14,221 bases of DNA from an uncultured Oscillospiraceae bacterium (GCA_900754605.1 CAAEDK010000009.1:1-14221), one strand, 5' to 3'. Positions 1 to 7,289 are shown, numbered from the stretch's first letter. Translations and numbers: made by a program. The notes: generated by a model not told the origin, from the letters alone.

Positions 1-246
1 CCCGCCGCGCCCGCGGCCGGCCGTCCCCAGCGCCCCCTGGGCTGCCGCCCGGCTGCCGCCGCAGTACCAGCGGCGCTGCCCACCTTCCAGAAGGGGGACA
101 TGGTGCGCCACAAGGCATTCGGACAGGGGATGATCCTGTCCGTGCAGAAGATGGGGGGCGATGCCCTGGTGGAGATCGCCTTCGACAGCGTGGGCACCAA
201 GAAGCTGATGCTCAAGTCCGCCTCACAGTACATGAAGAAGCTCTGA
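1..246 (+). CDS. pcrA: ATP-dependent DNA helicase PcrA/UvrD, C-terminal end (5' truncated)
   Basis: Frame 1 is open from the window edge to a TGA at 244-246, giving 81 residues. The first ~25 are an Ala/Pro/Arg-rich linker. After it comes a compact domain beginning FQKGDMVRHKAFGQGMILS and ending DSVGTKKLMLKSASQYMKKL. This is the Tudor-like C-terminal domain of Firmicute PcrA (V.H..FG.G.V....G....V.F...G.K.L....), which in Bacillus contacts RNA polymerase. PcrA is a superfamily 1A 3'-5' helicase acting in repair and in clearing replication-transcription conflicts. The helicase motifs themselves lie upstream of the window, so the call rests only on this tail. It converges with the HAD gene and is separated from it by a GC-rich hairpin. 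Confidence 0.82.
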   Translation, partial: PAAPAAGRPQRPLGCRPAAAAVPAALPTFQKGDMVRHKAFGQGMILSVQKMGGDALVEIAFDSVGTKKLMLKSASQYMKKL

Positions 247-261
247 GCCGCGGCCCCAGAC

Positions 262-296
262 CTATAAGGGCGGCCCTTGCGGCCGCCCGCCCCCTA
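262..296. terminator. GC-rich hairpin between convergent genes
   Basis: GGGCGGCC (268-275) pairs with GGCCGCCC (281-288) around a 5-nt CTTGC loop. It sits exactly between the stop of the helicase gene and the stop of the convergent HAD gene. Neither side has a good T-tract, so it may be a weak shared terminator or only a 3'-end stabiliser. Confidence 0.4.
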
Positions 297-920
297 CAGC
301 AGCTCGGTGAAGCTGGTGATATACCGGTCGCAGAACCCCCGCATTTCCGCCTCGTAGGAGGCGTAGAAGGGGTCAAACACCCCCACGGCCCGGATGCCCA
401 CGGCCTGGGCCGCCCGGCAGGCGCCGGGGGAGTCCTCGAAGAGGGTGCAGTCCCCGGCCTCGGCCCCCAGCAGGGCCAGGGAGCGGGTGAAGGCCTCCGG
501 GTTGCGCTTCTCCAGGCCCAGCTCCTGCACAAAGATGATTTGCCGAAAGTACCCCTCCAGCCTGTGGCGGGCCAGGGCGGCCCGGCACAGCTCGGGTACG
601 CAGGCGGTGAGAAGGGCCATGGGCTCCCCGGCCGCGGCGCACCGGGCCAGGAACGCCTCCGCACCCGGCTTCATGGGCACCTGGCGGGCGTAGGCGTCCC
701 GGGCCATGTCCAGCCACTCGGCCATGATGGCTTCCGGCGTCATGTCCAGGCAGTAGTAGTCCTTGGTGAACTGGGCGGCGATGGGGAAGATGGAGTGGCC
801 CACGGTGTCGCTGTATTCGCGGGTGGGGGTGAGCCCCCGGCGGGCCAGAAAGCCGTTGTCAATCTCCACCCATACGCCGTTGGAGTCCACCAGCGTGCCG
901 TCAAAGTCGAATAAGTACAT
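294..920 (-). CDS. HAD-superfamily hydrolase (phosphoglycolate phosphatase / beta-phosphoglucomutase-like)
   Basis: The 208-aa protein has all HAD motifs. Motif I is DFDGTLVDS near the N terminus, with nucleophile D5 and acid D7. Motif II is LLTA with T105. Motif III lysine K138 lies in GLEKRNPEAF. Motif IV is FEDSPGA with E162/D163. The helical cap between residues ~15 and 85 places it in subclass IA (Gph/PGMB/YqaB-like), enzymes that remove phosphate from small sugar or glycolate phosphates through an aspartyl-phosphate intermediate. The ATG at 918-920 is preceded by GAGGG at about 7 nt. It is transcribed divergently from the EamA permease. The substrate cannot be told from sequence. A plain housekeeping phosphatase is the safest reading. 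Confidence 0.85.
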   Translation of the reverse strand: MYLFDFDGTLVDSNGVWVEIDNGFLARRGLTPTREYSDTVGHSIFPIAAQFTKDYYCLDMTPEAIMAEWLDMARDAYARQVPMKPGAEAFLARCAAAGEPMALLTACVPELCRAALARHRLEGYFRQIIFVQELGLEKRNPEAFTRSLALLGAEAGDCTLFEDSPGACRAAQAVGIRAVGVFDPFYASYEAEMRGFCDRYITSFTELL

Positions 921-990
921 GCTCGAACCCTCGTTTCCCGGTGAATGTGTGTAAACCTGATTTTATCATAGTCAAAGGAGAGGTACAACC

Positions 991-1896
991 ATGACCGAAC
1001 ACAAAGAGAGCAGCGTCCTGGCCCGCTTCGCCAGCCCGCTGCTGATCCTGGCCACCATCATCTGGGGCAGCTCCTTCGTGGTGATGAAGTCCAGCGTGGA
1101 CGTGCTGCCCACCTTCTGGCTGCTGGCCATCCGCTTTTCTTTTGCGGCCCTGGTGCTGGCGGTGGTGTTCATCCGGCGGTGGAAGGTGCTGGATAAGCAG
1201 TACCTGATCGGCGGCACGGTGATGGGCTTCTGCCTGTTTCTGGCCTACACCTTCCAGACCTTCGGCCTGGAGCAGACCACCTCCGGCAAGAACGCCTTCT
1301 TTACCGCCGTCTACTGCGTCATCGTCCCCTTCCTGTACTGGTTCATCGCCAAGCGCCGCCCCGACCGGTTCAACCTGATTGCCGCCTTCCTGTGCATCGG
1401 GGGGATCGCCCTGGTGTCCATCACCGGGGACAACGCCTCCGCCTTCAACATGGGCGATGTGCTCACCCTCATCGGCGGCTTCTTCTTCGCCGCCCACATC
1501 GTGGCCGTGTCCAGGTACTCCGAGGGACGGGACATCTTCATCCTCACCACCCTCCAGTTTGCCTCCTTCGCCCTCTTTTCCTGGCTGGGGGTACTGATCA
1601 CCCGCCCGGCGCTGACGCCCGGCGTATTTGACAGCAGCCTGATCATGGGCCTGGCGTACCTGGTCATCTGCGCCTCCTGCGGCGCCCTCCTGTTCCAGAA
1701 CATCGGCCAGAAGTACACCGCCCCCTCCACCGCCGCCGTGCTCCTCTCCCTGGAGGCCCCCTTCGGCGTGTTCTTCTCCATCCTCTTCGCCAATGAGCGG
1801 CCCACCCCCCTCATGTTCGTGGGCTTTGCGCTGATCTTCATCGCCGTGGTGTGCTCCGAGACCAAATTCTCCTTCCTGCGCAAAAAAAAGAGTTGA
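991..1896 (+). CDS. EamA/DMT-superfamily permease
   Basis: The 301-aa protein is strongly hydrophobic, with about ten membrane segments arranged as two EamA repeats (residues ~15-145 and ~155-290). The first repeat carries the family-typical IIWGSSFVVMK after TM1. The second repeat ends in LLSLEAPFGVFFSILFANERP, the usual S.E....v......l.E pattern of DMT exporters. It ends in a positively charged tail (FLRKKKS), predicted cytoplasmic. The family exports metabolites or amino acids, and the substrate here is unknown. The ATG is preceded by AAAGGAG at 975-981. Its stop codon lies inside the -35 box of the next operon, so the two units abut without a recognisable terminator. Confidence 0.88.
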   Translation: MTEHKESSVLARFASPLLILATIIWGSSFVVMKSSVDVLPTFWLLAIRFSFAALVLAVVFIRRWKVLDKQYLIGGTVMGFCLFLAYTFQTFGLEQTTSGKNAFFTAVYCVIVPFLYWFIAKRRPDRFNLIAAFLCIGGIALVSITGDNASAFNMGDVLTLIGGFFFAAHIVAVSRYSEGRDIFILTTLQFASFALFSWLGVLITRPALTPGVFDSSLIMGLAYLVICASCGALLFQNIGQKYTAPSTAAVLLSLEAPFGVFFSILFANERPTPLMFVGFALIFIAVVCSETKFSFLRKKKS

Positions 1897-1921
1897 CAAA
1901 GCCGGAACAGGTGCGTATAAT
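1893..1921 (+). promoter_or_regulatory. Sigma-A promoter of the tryptophan transporter operon
   Basis: TTGACA (1893-1898) and TATAAT (1916-1921) are both perfect consensus boxes separated by exactly 17 bp. The expected start is near 1928, just upstream of the T-box leader. The -35 box overlaps the TGA of the upstream permease gene. Confidence 0.93.
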
Positions 1922-1927
1922 ACGGTA

Positions 1928-2210
1928 CAACAACCACACATGGTAAACCAGTGAGGAAGAGAAGTACCCGGCGTTTCCGATGCAAAGAGAGTCCCGGAGG
2001 GTGGAATCGGGATCAGAGGAGACCGGCGAATGGCCTTCCGAGGGCGGCTTGAACGGGCAACCTAGTAGATGCCGACGGGATCCCACCCGTTATCCATCGG
2101 GCACGCATGATGGTGCGTGAAGCGAGTGGACGTCATTGACGTCAATTTGGGTGGTATCGCAGAAGTGTTGAAACGCTTTTGTCCCAGCAATGGGGCAGAA
2201 GCGTTTTTTT
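1928..2210 (+). promoter_or_regulatory. T-box leader, tryptophan specifier (TGG)
   Basis: Diagnostic T-box parts occur in order. Stem I has AGAAGTA (1960-1966, loop-E side), AGAGAG (1986-1991, distal bulge) and GGTGGAA (2000-2006, apical part). The specifier side reads CCGGCGAA-TGG-CCTTCC, with TGG at 2031-2033 opposite AGAAGTA. GGAAG below and CCGG above it pair across the loop (1968-1971 with 2023-2026). The antiterminator T-box sequence GGGTGGTATCGC (2149-2160) is clear, with TGGT at 2152-2155 to bind the tRNA acceptor end. Uncharged tRNA-Trp would stabilise the antiterminator and allow readthrough into the transporter genes. The specifier call comes from hand alignment, but it agrees with the known Trp-T-box control of trpXYZ operons. 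Confidence 0.9.
2172..2210 (+). terminator. T-box-controlled intrinsic terminator
   Basis: A 14-bp stem (2172-2185 with 2192-2205, two or three G-T pairs) closes a 6-nt AGCAAT loop and runs into seven Ts (2204-2210). It follows the antiterminator element directly, as in a transcription-attenuating T-box. Confidence 0.9.
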
Positions 2211-2231
2211 ACATCCTGCACCATCTGCCGC

Positions 2232-2251
2232 CCCAATTTTTGATTGGGAGG
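2232..2251 (+). promoter_or_regulatory. Small hairpin overlapping the ribosome binding site
   Basis: CCCAAT (2232-2237) pairs perfectly with ATTGGG (2243-2248) around a TTTTG loop. The 3' arm takes up the first Gs of the SD sequence GGGAGG (2246-2251) of the lipoprotein gene. It could lower translation of the readthrough transcript. The effect is an inference from position only. Confidence 0.4.
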
Positions 2252-2259
2252 AACCAAAC

Positions 2260-3294
2260 ATGAAAAAGCTGAATCGAATCCTGTCTCTCTCCGCCGCGGC
2301 CGCGCTGGCCCTGTCCCTCACGGCCTGTTCCGGCGGCCCCTCCGGCACCGCCGACACCCCGGCGGGCGGCAGCTCCAACACCCCTGCCGCCGGTGAAACC
2401 TATAAGGTGGCCGTGATCAAGCAGATGGACCACGCCTCCCTGGACGAGATCGCCAACGCGATTACCGCCCGGCTGGACGCCATCGCGGAGGAAAACGGCA
2501 TCACGATCGAGTATGAGGTGACCTCCGGCCAGGGGGATCAGACTGTCCTGCGCCAATTGTCCGACCAGGCCATTGCCGACGGTGTGGACGCCATTATCCC
2601 CATCGCCACCACCGCCGCCCAGGTGGCCGCCGTCTCCGCTGAGGAGAGCAAGACCCCGGTGATCTTCGCCGCCATCTCCTATCCGGAGACCGTGGAGCTC
2701 ACCGGCATGGACTACGTCACCGGCACCAGCGACGCCCTGGACACCAATCAGATTCTGGACATGATGTTTACCCAGAATCCGGACATTGGGTCTGTGGGCC
2801 TGCTCTACTCCCTGTCCGAGCCCAATTCCGAGGTGCCCATCGCGGATGCCAAGGCTTATCTGGACGCCAAGGGCGTGGCCTACACCGAGGCCACCGCTAA
2901 CACCAACGACGAGGTCATCGCCGCCGCCAGCTCCCTGATTGCCGACGGAGTGGACGCCGTCTTCACCCCCACCGACAACATCATCATGGCCGCCGAGCTG
3001 GCCATCTATGAGGACTTCATCGCCGCCGGCATCCCCCACTACACCGGGGCCGACTCCTTCGTGCGCAACGGCGCCTTTGCCACCTGCGGCGTCAACTACA
3101 CCGACCTGGGTGCCGAAACGGCCGATCTGGCCTACCAGGCCATGACCGGGGGCATGGACGGCCTGGAGGACTATTACCAGGTGGCGGGCGGCCTGATCAC
3201 CGTCAACTCCGAGACCGCCGCCGCCCTGGCCATCGACCCCGCCGTCTTTGAAAGCCTGGGACAGGTCACCACCGTCACCACCACTGAGGACTGA
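2260..3294 (+). CDS. trpX: ABC transporter substrate-binding lipoprotein, TrpX type
   Basis: The ATG at 2260 has SD GGGAGG 8 nt upstream; in-frame codons further upstream lie inside the terminator and are not used. The 344-aa product starts with a lipoprotein signal (MKKLNRILSLSAAAALALS) and a lipobox LTAC, giving lipidated C23. A Gly/Ser/Thr/Pro-rich linker follows. The mature domain (from YKVAVIKQMDHASLDEIANA) is a periplasmic-binding fold of the ABC_sub_bind family (COG2984), with characteristic DGVDAIIPIATTAAQ, IGLLYS-like and GVDAVFTPTDNIIMA blocks. The family member TrpX binds tryptophan for import. The upstream tryptophan T-box and the following permease and ATPase genes support that assignment. 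A 66-bp gap with a strong hairpin separates it from the permease gene. Confidence 0.88.
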   Translation: MKKLNRILSLSAAAALALSLTACSGGPSGTADTPAGGSSNTPAAGETYKVAVIKQMDHASLDEIANAITARLDAIAEENGITIEYEVTSGQGDQTVLRQLSDQAIADGVDAIIPIATTAAQVAAVSAEESKTPVIFAAISYPETVELTGMDYVTGTSDALDTNQILDMMFTQNPDIGSVGLLYSLSEPNSEVPIADAKAYLDAKGVAYTEATANTNDEVIAAASSLIADGVDAVFTPTDNIIMAAELAIYEDFIAAGIPHYTGADSFVRNGAFATCGVNYTDLGAETADLAYQAMTGGMDGLEDYYQVAGGLITVNSETAAALAIDPAVFESLGQVTTVTTTED

Positions 3295-3306
3295 GATCAA
3301 ACCAAA

Positions 3307-3339
3307 GCCAGCCCCCCGGCTCCCGCCGGGGGCGCTGGC
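3307..3339 (+). other. Intercistronic GC-rich hairpin between trpX and trpY
   Basis: GCCAGCCCCCCGGC (3307-3320) pairs with 3325-3339 across a TCCC loop, with one bulged base. There is no T-tract, so it is unlikely to be a full terminator. In ABC operons such hairpins often protect the upstream mRNA, so the binding protein is made in excess over the membrane parts. Confidence 0.6.
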
Positions 3340-3360
3340 CTGTGAAAGGAGCGTTTTTCC

Positions 3361-4275
3361 GTGCTCTACGTCGCCCAAACCGCCCTGGAGCTGGGCTTCC
3401 AGTACGCTCTGGTGGCCATGGCCCTGTTCCTAAGCTACCGGGTGCTGGACATCGCCGACCTGACCACCGACGGCTGTTTCGTCCTGGGCTGCGCCGTGTC
3501 GGTGACCCTCACCGCCGCGGGACACCCCTTCCTGGCCATCCCCGCCGCCATGCTGGCCGGGGCCTGCGCCGGGTTTGTCACCGCCTTCCTCCAGACCAAG
3601 CTGGGAGTGCCCTCCATCCTGGCGGGCATCGTCACCAACACGGGGCTGTATACCGTAAACCTCATGGCCATGGGCTGGAAGGCCAACCAGTCCCTGCTCA
3701 AGCAGGATACCATCTTCACCCTCTTCCGCGCCACCGGCATCGGCGGCGACTGGAACCCCATCCTCCTCTCCGGGGGGATCACCGTGCTGGCGGGTGTGCT
3801 GCTGGTGGCCTTCCTGGGCACCCGGCTGGGCCTCAGCATCCGCGCCACCGGCGACAACCGGGACATGGTGCGCTCCTCCTCCATCAACCCCAATTTCACC
3901 ATCACCATCGGCCTGTGCGTGGCCAACGCCCTCACCGGCCTGTCCGGCGCAGTAGTGGGCCAGGCCCAGAAGACAGCTGACATCAACAGCGGCACCGGAA
4001 TCGTGGTCATCGGCCTGGCCTGCCTGATTATCGGTGAGACCATCGTGGGCCGGGGCGCCATGTTCCGGGGAGCCATTGCGGTAGTGGCGGGCAGCATCCT
4101 CTACCGTCTCGTTTACGCTCTGGTGCTTTACACCAAGGTGGTGCCAGTGGACTGCCTCAAGCTGGTGACCGCCTTGGTGGTGGCCCTGGCCATCGCGGCC
4201 CCCTCCATCCGGCAGTGGTGGGCTTTCCAGACCAGAAAGCGCCGCGCCCTGGCCGGGCGAAAGGGGGAGAAGTAA
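3361..4275 (+). CDS. trpY: ABC transporter permease, TrpY type
   Basis: The 304-aa membrane protein starts at a GTG with AAAGGAG (3345-3351) nine bases upstream. About eight hydrophobic segments are visible, and it belongs to the BPD_transp_2-like permeases of COG4120 that pair with COG2984 binding proteins. Recognisable blocks are YRVLDIADLTTDGCFVLGCA near the N terminus, LGVPSILAGIVTNTGLYTVN, and LSIRATGDNRDMVRSSSINP, the cytoplasmic loop that contacts the ATPase. It forms the membrane channel of the tryptophan importer. Its TAA directly precedes the ATG of the ATPase gene, so the two are translationally coupled. Confidence 0.88.
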   Translation: MLYVAQTALELGFQYALVAMALFLSYRVLDIADLTTDGCFVLGCAVSVTLTAAGHPFLAIPAAMLAGACAGFVTAFLQTKLGVPSILAGIVTNTGLYTVNLMAMGWKANQSLLKQDTIFTLFRATGIGGDWNPILLSGGITVLAGVLLVAFLGTRLGLSIRATGDNRDMVRSSSINPNFTITIGLCVANALTGLSGAVVGQAQKTADINSGTGIVVIGLACLIIGETIVGRGAMFRGAIAVVAGSILYRLVYALVLYTKVVPVDCLKLVTALVVALAIAAPSIRQWWAFQTRKRRALAGRKGEK

Positions 4276-5082
4276 ATGCTGGAACTGAACAAGGTCTCCA
4301 AGACCTTCAACCCCGGCACCGTCAACGAGAAGAAGGCCCTGGACGGCTTGTCCGTGACGCTGGCCGAGGGAGACTTCGTGACCATCGTGGGCTCCAACGG
4401 CGCGGGCAAGTCCACCTTCTTCAACGCCGTGGCGGGGGACTTCTTTGTGGACGAGGGCTCCATCCGCCTGGACGGGGCGGACATCACCTATCTGCCCGCC
4501 TACCGCCGCAGCCGCCAGATCGGCCGTCTGTTCCAGGACCCCATGCGGGGCACCGCCCCCCACATGACCATCGAGGAGAACCTGGCCCTGGCCTATCTCC
4601 GCACCGCCAAGCACCAGCGTGCCTTCTTCAGCCGGGTCTCCAAGGCCGACAAGGCGTTCTTCCGGGAGCAGCTCGCCCGGCTGGACATGGGCCTGGAGGA
4701 CCGGATGCGCCAGCCGGTGGGCCTCCTCTCCGGCGGTCAGCGGCAGGCCCTGACATTGCTCATGGCCACCATGGTGCCCCCCAAGCTGCTCCTGCTGGAC
4801 GAGCACACCGCCGCACTGGACCCTGCCACGGCGGAGAAGGTGCTCCGCCTCACCCGGGAAATCGTGGAGGGGGAGCGCATTACCTGCCTCATGATCACCC
4901 ACAACATGAAAAACGCCCTGGAGCTGGGCAGCCGAACCTTCATGATGGATGCCGGACGGGTGGTGCTGGACATCGGCGGAGAGGAGCGTAAGGGCCTCAC
5001 CGTGGACGATCTGCTGGAGCGCTTCCGTGCCGGCGCGGGGAAGAACCTGGACAACGACCGCATTTTGCTCTCCAACGACTAG
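4276..5082 (+). CDS. trpZ: ABC transporter ATP-binding protein, TrpZ type
   Basis: The 268-aa protein is a complete ABC ATPase. Walker A is GSNGAGKST (39-47), the Q-loop glutamine is near residue 87, the signature is LSGGQ (151-155), Walker B is LLLLDE (171-176) with catalytic E176, and the switch histidine is H209 in ITHN. It matches COG1101, the ATPase partner of COG2984/COG4120 transporters, and is about the usual length for that family. It powers import through the TrpY-like permease. The ATG follows the previous stop with no gap, and the SD (GGGGGAGA) lies in the end of trpY. A strong terminator follows the stop codon immediately. Confidence 0.9.
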   Translation: MLELNKVSKTFNPGTVNEKKALDGLSVTLAEGDFVTIVGSNGAGKSTFFNAVAGDFFVDEGSIRLDGADITYLPAYRRSRQIGRLFQDPMRGTAPHMTIEENLALAYLRTAKHQRAFFSRVSKADKAFFREQLARLDMGLEDRMRQPVGLLSGGQRQALTLLMATMVPPKLLLLDEHTAALDPATAEKVLRLTREIVEGERITCLMITHNMKNALELGSRTFMMDAGRVVLDIGGEERKGLTVDDLLERFRAGAGKNLDNDRILLSND

Positions 5083-5111
5083 AAAAATGCCGCCCAAAGG
5101 CGGCATTTTTT
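5083..5111 (+). terminator. Intrinsic terminator of the trpXYZ operon
   Basis: ATGCCGCC (5087-5094) pairs with GGCGGCAT (5099-5106) across a 4-nt loop, preceded by an A-run and followed by TTTTTT (5106-5111). The A-run makes it potentially bidirectional. Confidence 0.93.
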
Positions 5112-5203
5112 CCGTGTCTGCGGCAGCGGGGCCATGTATCCCCGGCTGCGACGGGAGTAGGCCGATGGCGGTGGAAAAAGTGCGAGATCTTTCGAAAAAA
5201 GCA

Positions 5204-5232
5204 TTGACAAGAATGCGGAGATATGCTATTAT
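5204..5232 (+). promoter_or_regulatory. Promoter of the tRNA cluster
   Basis: TTGACA (5204-5209), a 17-bp spacer, and TATTAT (5227-5232) lie 36 bp before the first tRNA. This is the expected strong stable-RNA promoter. No other good promoter is seen between the trpXYZ terminator and the tRNAs. Confidence 0.9.
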
Positions 5233-5267
5233 TTTCTGGCTGACATGCCAAAGAGATCAGCGCCCAT

Positions 5268-5341
5268 GCGGGTGTAGTTCAATGGTAGAATCCCAGCCTT
5301 CCAAGCTGGTCGCGTGGGTTCGATTCCCATCACCCGCTCCA
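5268..5341 (+). tRNA. tRNA-Gly(TCC)
   Basis: The acceptor arms GCGGGTG and CACCCGC pair, and CCA is encoded at 5339-5341. The anticodon stem CCAGC/GCTGG encloses CTTCCAA with anticodon TCC. The T-loop TTCGATT is standard. First gene of a five-tRNA cluster. Confidence 0.95.
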
Positions 5342-5344
5342 TAA

Positions 5345-5421
<77 letters not shown>

Positions 5422-5445
5422 TCGTTTTCTAAAGCCATTCGATAT

Positions 5446-5522
5446 GGTGGGTGTAGTTCAGTTGGTAGAGCATCGGATTGTGGTTCCGAGTGTCGCGGGT
5501 TCGAGTCCCGTCACCCACCCCA
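5446..5522 (+). tRNA. tRNA-His(GTG)
   Basis: The anticodon stem TCGGA/TCCGA encloses TTGTGGT, giving anticodon GTG. The extra 5' G (G-1, 5446) faces discriminator C at 5519, a hallmark of tRNA-His. CCA is encoded at 5520-5522. Confidence 0.95.
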
Positions 5523-5538
5523 TAAGCCCTTAAGGCGG

Positions 5539-5573
5539 AAGGGCCGGAGCGTCCGCTCCGGTCCTTTGCTTTT
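5539..5573 (+). terminator. Terminator-like hairpin inside the tRNA cluster
   Basis: A 13-position stem (5539-5551 with 5554-5566, one G-T; the innermost pairs must open because only TC lies between the arms) is followed by TTTGCTTTT (5565-5573). It separates tRNA-His from tRNA-Gln. Only 14 bases remain before tRNA-Gln, too few for a promoter, so the last two tRNAs must depend on readthrough. Confidence 0.65.
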
Positions 5574-5587
5574 AGAACCAGCCAGAT

Positions 5588-5662
5588 TGGGGTGTAGCCA
5601 AGTGGTAAGGCACGGGACTTTGACTCCCGCATTCGCTGGTTCGAGCCCAGCCATCCCAGCCA
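5588..5662 (+). tRNA. tRNA-Gln(TTG)
   Basis: The acceptor arms TGGGGTG and CATCCCA pair, the anticodon stem CGGGA/TCCCG encloses CTTTGAC with anticodon TTG, and CCA is encoded at 5660-5662. The U-A first pair is typical of bacterial tRNA-Gln. Confidence 0.95.
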
Positions 5663-5665
5663 AAT

Positions 5666-5741
5666 GACTCGTTAGCTCAGTCGGCAGAGCAACTGCCTTT
5701 TAAGCAGTGGGTCCGGGGTTCGAATCCCCGACGGGTCACCA
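5666..5741 (+). tRNA. tRNA-Lys(TTT)
   Basis: The acceptor arms GACTCGT and ACGGGTC pair with one T-G. The anticodon stem ACTGC/GCAGT encloses CTTTTAA, giving anticodon TTT. The T-loop is TTCGAAT, and CCA is encoded at 5739-5741. It is the last tRNA, and the operon terminator that follows is the target of the insertion sequence. Confidence 0.95.
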
Positions 5742-5745
5742 AAGT

Positions 5746-5789
5746 AGACAAAACCTGCGTATAACTATCGTTATACGCAGGTTTTGTCT
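5746..5789. repeat. Left copy of duplicated terminator hairpin (IS target duplication)
   Basis: This is a 44-nt perfect palindrome: a 20-bp arm beginning AGACAAAACC, a 4-nt TATC loop, and the complementary arm. It is identical to 7306-7349. It lies 4 bases after tRNA-Lys and still works structurally as the tRNA operon terminator, although its natural T-tail is now on the far side of the IS. Confidence 0.95.
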
Positions 5790-5805
5790 CAGCTTGTCAA
5801 AGAAC
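5789..5805. repeat. Left terminal inverted repeat of the IS
   Basis: TCAGCTTGTCAAAGAAC matches the inward-read right end at 14 of 17 positions. Confidence 0.85.
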
Positions 5806-5837
5806 GCCAGTTCTCAAAACACGAGGACTGGCGTTTT
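5803..5837 (+). terminator. Hairpin at the IS left end
   Basis: AACGCCAGT (5803-5811) pairs perfectly with ACTGGCGTT (5827-5835) and is followed by TTTT (5834-5837) on the plus strand. It would stop transcription entering the IS from the tRNA side, so it protects the transposase gene from antisense readthrough. It overlaps the last codons of the transposase and may also end that transcript on the other strand. Confidence 0.65.
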
Positions 5838-7238
5838 ATCATTAAACGGAGCAAAAATCATGATATAGGAAGCAAAATCAGAAGCATTCCACTTCCAAAT
5901 AGCAATCTTTTTGAGATTCATGGCAGCATATTTAAGCCTCACCCAAGCAGAAACCCGGGCCAGACCTCGGTGGTGCGTATAACGCATGGCGTGCTTTTCT
6001 TTTGCATCAGCAAAAACACGCTCTATGGTCTCTTTTCTCATGGCATAGAGTTCCTTGCCACGTTCGGTTTTTCTCAAATGTTCGACCAAATCGAGATATT
6101 CCTGCCAGATATGAGTTGTGAGCATCCGCTGTCCGCTTTCATTTGCGCCACAAGCAGTTCTGCAGGGACAGTCTTTGCAGATTTTGGGTGAGCTGCGGTA
6201 AGTCCGTTTCCCTTCTTTGCTTGTGGTCGTATGCCGCAGTTCATGTCCTCTGGGACAGGTAAAACTGTCTGTTGATGCATCATAAGTAAAATCCCAAGGC
6301 TTAAATTTATCTTTCTTTCCCTTGTATCGGGTATAGGGAAGGATGGGAATTCTGCTGTGTTCCAGAACTTTCTTTGCAATCCAAGGTGTTTTGTATCCGG
6401 CATCCATCGTCACGAATTCGACTTCGGAAAATTTTTCTGTTACTTGGTCGTATACCGCATCCCATGCCACACTGTCACTGACATTTCCGGCGGTTACTTC
6501 CACGCCCAATACAATCCCGTGTTTGTCGCAGGCTGTATGTGCTTCGTACGCAAACTGCCGCTCATGTGCCCCCTTTACAAACATTCCGCAGTCCGGGTCG
6601 GTTTTGGACACCGTTTTCTCAACCGTTCCTCCTCCGGAACTTCCCTTATTTTCGTCATCATCGTCATCGTTGACCTTCTTACCCAGTTTTTCTCGTTCCT
6701 CGGATACCTCTTTGCGAAGTTGTTCCTCGTACACCTTCGCGGCTTTGGCGACCTGTTCCTTCTGGAACTTCTTTTTATTCGCGGATGCTTTAATATGGGT
6801 TCCGTCGATAAAAATCATGCTTGGGTCTACCATCCGGTTGTTCAGTGCTTTGTTCAAAATATGTGCAAAAATTTCTTCACTCAGCTCCGGGGAAAAGCGT
6901 TTGCAAAAGGCATAACTTACCGTTGCAAAGTGAGGAATCTCTTCCAGCAAGCTATATCCGAGAAACCAACGGTATGCTACGTTTACTTGTATATCCCGGT
7001 ACGTCTGACGTAAAGACGAGATCCCAAACAAATGCTGAATTAGAACCATCTTGATCAACACTACAGGATCCGTTCCTGGACGCCCGTTGTCTGCGCAATA
7101 ATATGGACTTAACCGCTCATATAGCCAGTCATAATCCATGACTCTTTCTACTTTTCGGAGCAGATGGTCCGGGGGGACTAATGCATCCACATCCACCATA
7201 ACAATGTCTTTTCGGGAATCCTTTTTCCAGTTCTCCAT
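5814..7238 (-). CDS. IS1182-family transposase (DDE)
   Basis: The ATG at 7236-7238 has AGGGGG seven bases upstream; a TTG two codons earlier would touch the SD and is less likely. The 474-aa protein has an N-terminal DUF772-type domain (around NGRPGTDPVVLIKMVLIQHL and YRWFLGYS). A DDE core follows: first Asp D145 in FIDGTHIKA, second Asp D279 in TMDAGYKTP, and the Glu E406 in KETIERVFADAKEKHAMRYTHHRG. A charged coiled insertion (residues ~155-200) contains a run of five Asp. A Cys cluster (CPRGH, CKDCPCRTAC) lies before the last catalytic residue, as usual in IS1182 members. It looks intact and probably active. Confidence 0.95.
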   Translation of the reverse strand: MENWKKDSRKDIVMVDVDALVPPDHLLRKVERVMDYDWLYERLSPYYCADNGRPGTDPVVLIKMVLIQHLFGISSLRQTYRDIQVNVAYRWFLGYSLLEEIPHFATVSYAFCKRFSPELSEEIFAHILNKALNNRMVDPSMIFIDGTHIKASANKKKFQKEQVAKAAKVYEEQLRKEVSEEREKLGKKVNDDDDDENKGSSGGGTVEKTVSKTDPDCGMFVKGAHERQFAYEAHTACDKHGIVLGVEVTAGNVSDSVAWDAVYDQVTEKFSEVEFVTMDAGYKTPWIAKKVLEHSRIPILPYTRYKGKKDKFKPWDFTYDASTDSFTCPRGHELRHTTTSKEGKRTYRSSPKICKDCPCRTACGANESGQRMLTTHIWQEYLDLVEHLRKTERGKELYAMRKETIERVFADAKEKHAMRYTHHRGLARVSAWVRLKYAAMNLKKIAIWKWNASDFASYIMIFAPFNDKTPVLVF

Positions 7239-7289
7239 ATTCAATCCCCCTTTTCTTTATTATACCAGAAGACCCCCGCCGCTGGCGAG

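Noticed and set aside
3430..5106. 558-aa open frame on the minus strand over the transporter genes
   Set aside because: It is a GC-skew shadow of trpY/trpZ, with His/Gln/Gly-rich low-complexity content, no SD and no motif, while the plus strand encodes clear ABC proteins. The same applies to the long minus frames at 2209-3378 and 901-1941.
6343..7013. Plus-strand open frames inside the insertion sequence
   Set aside because: They overlap the transposase on the opposite strand, have no SD and no recognisable protein features.
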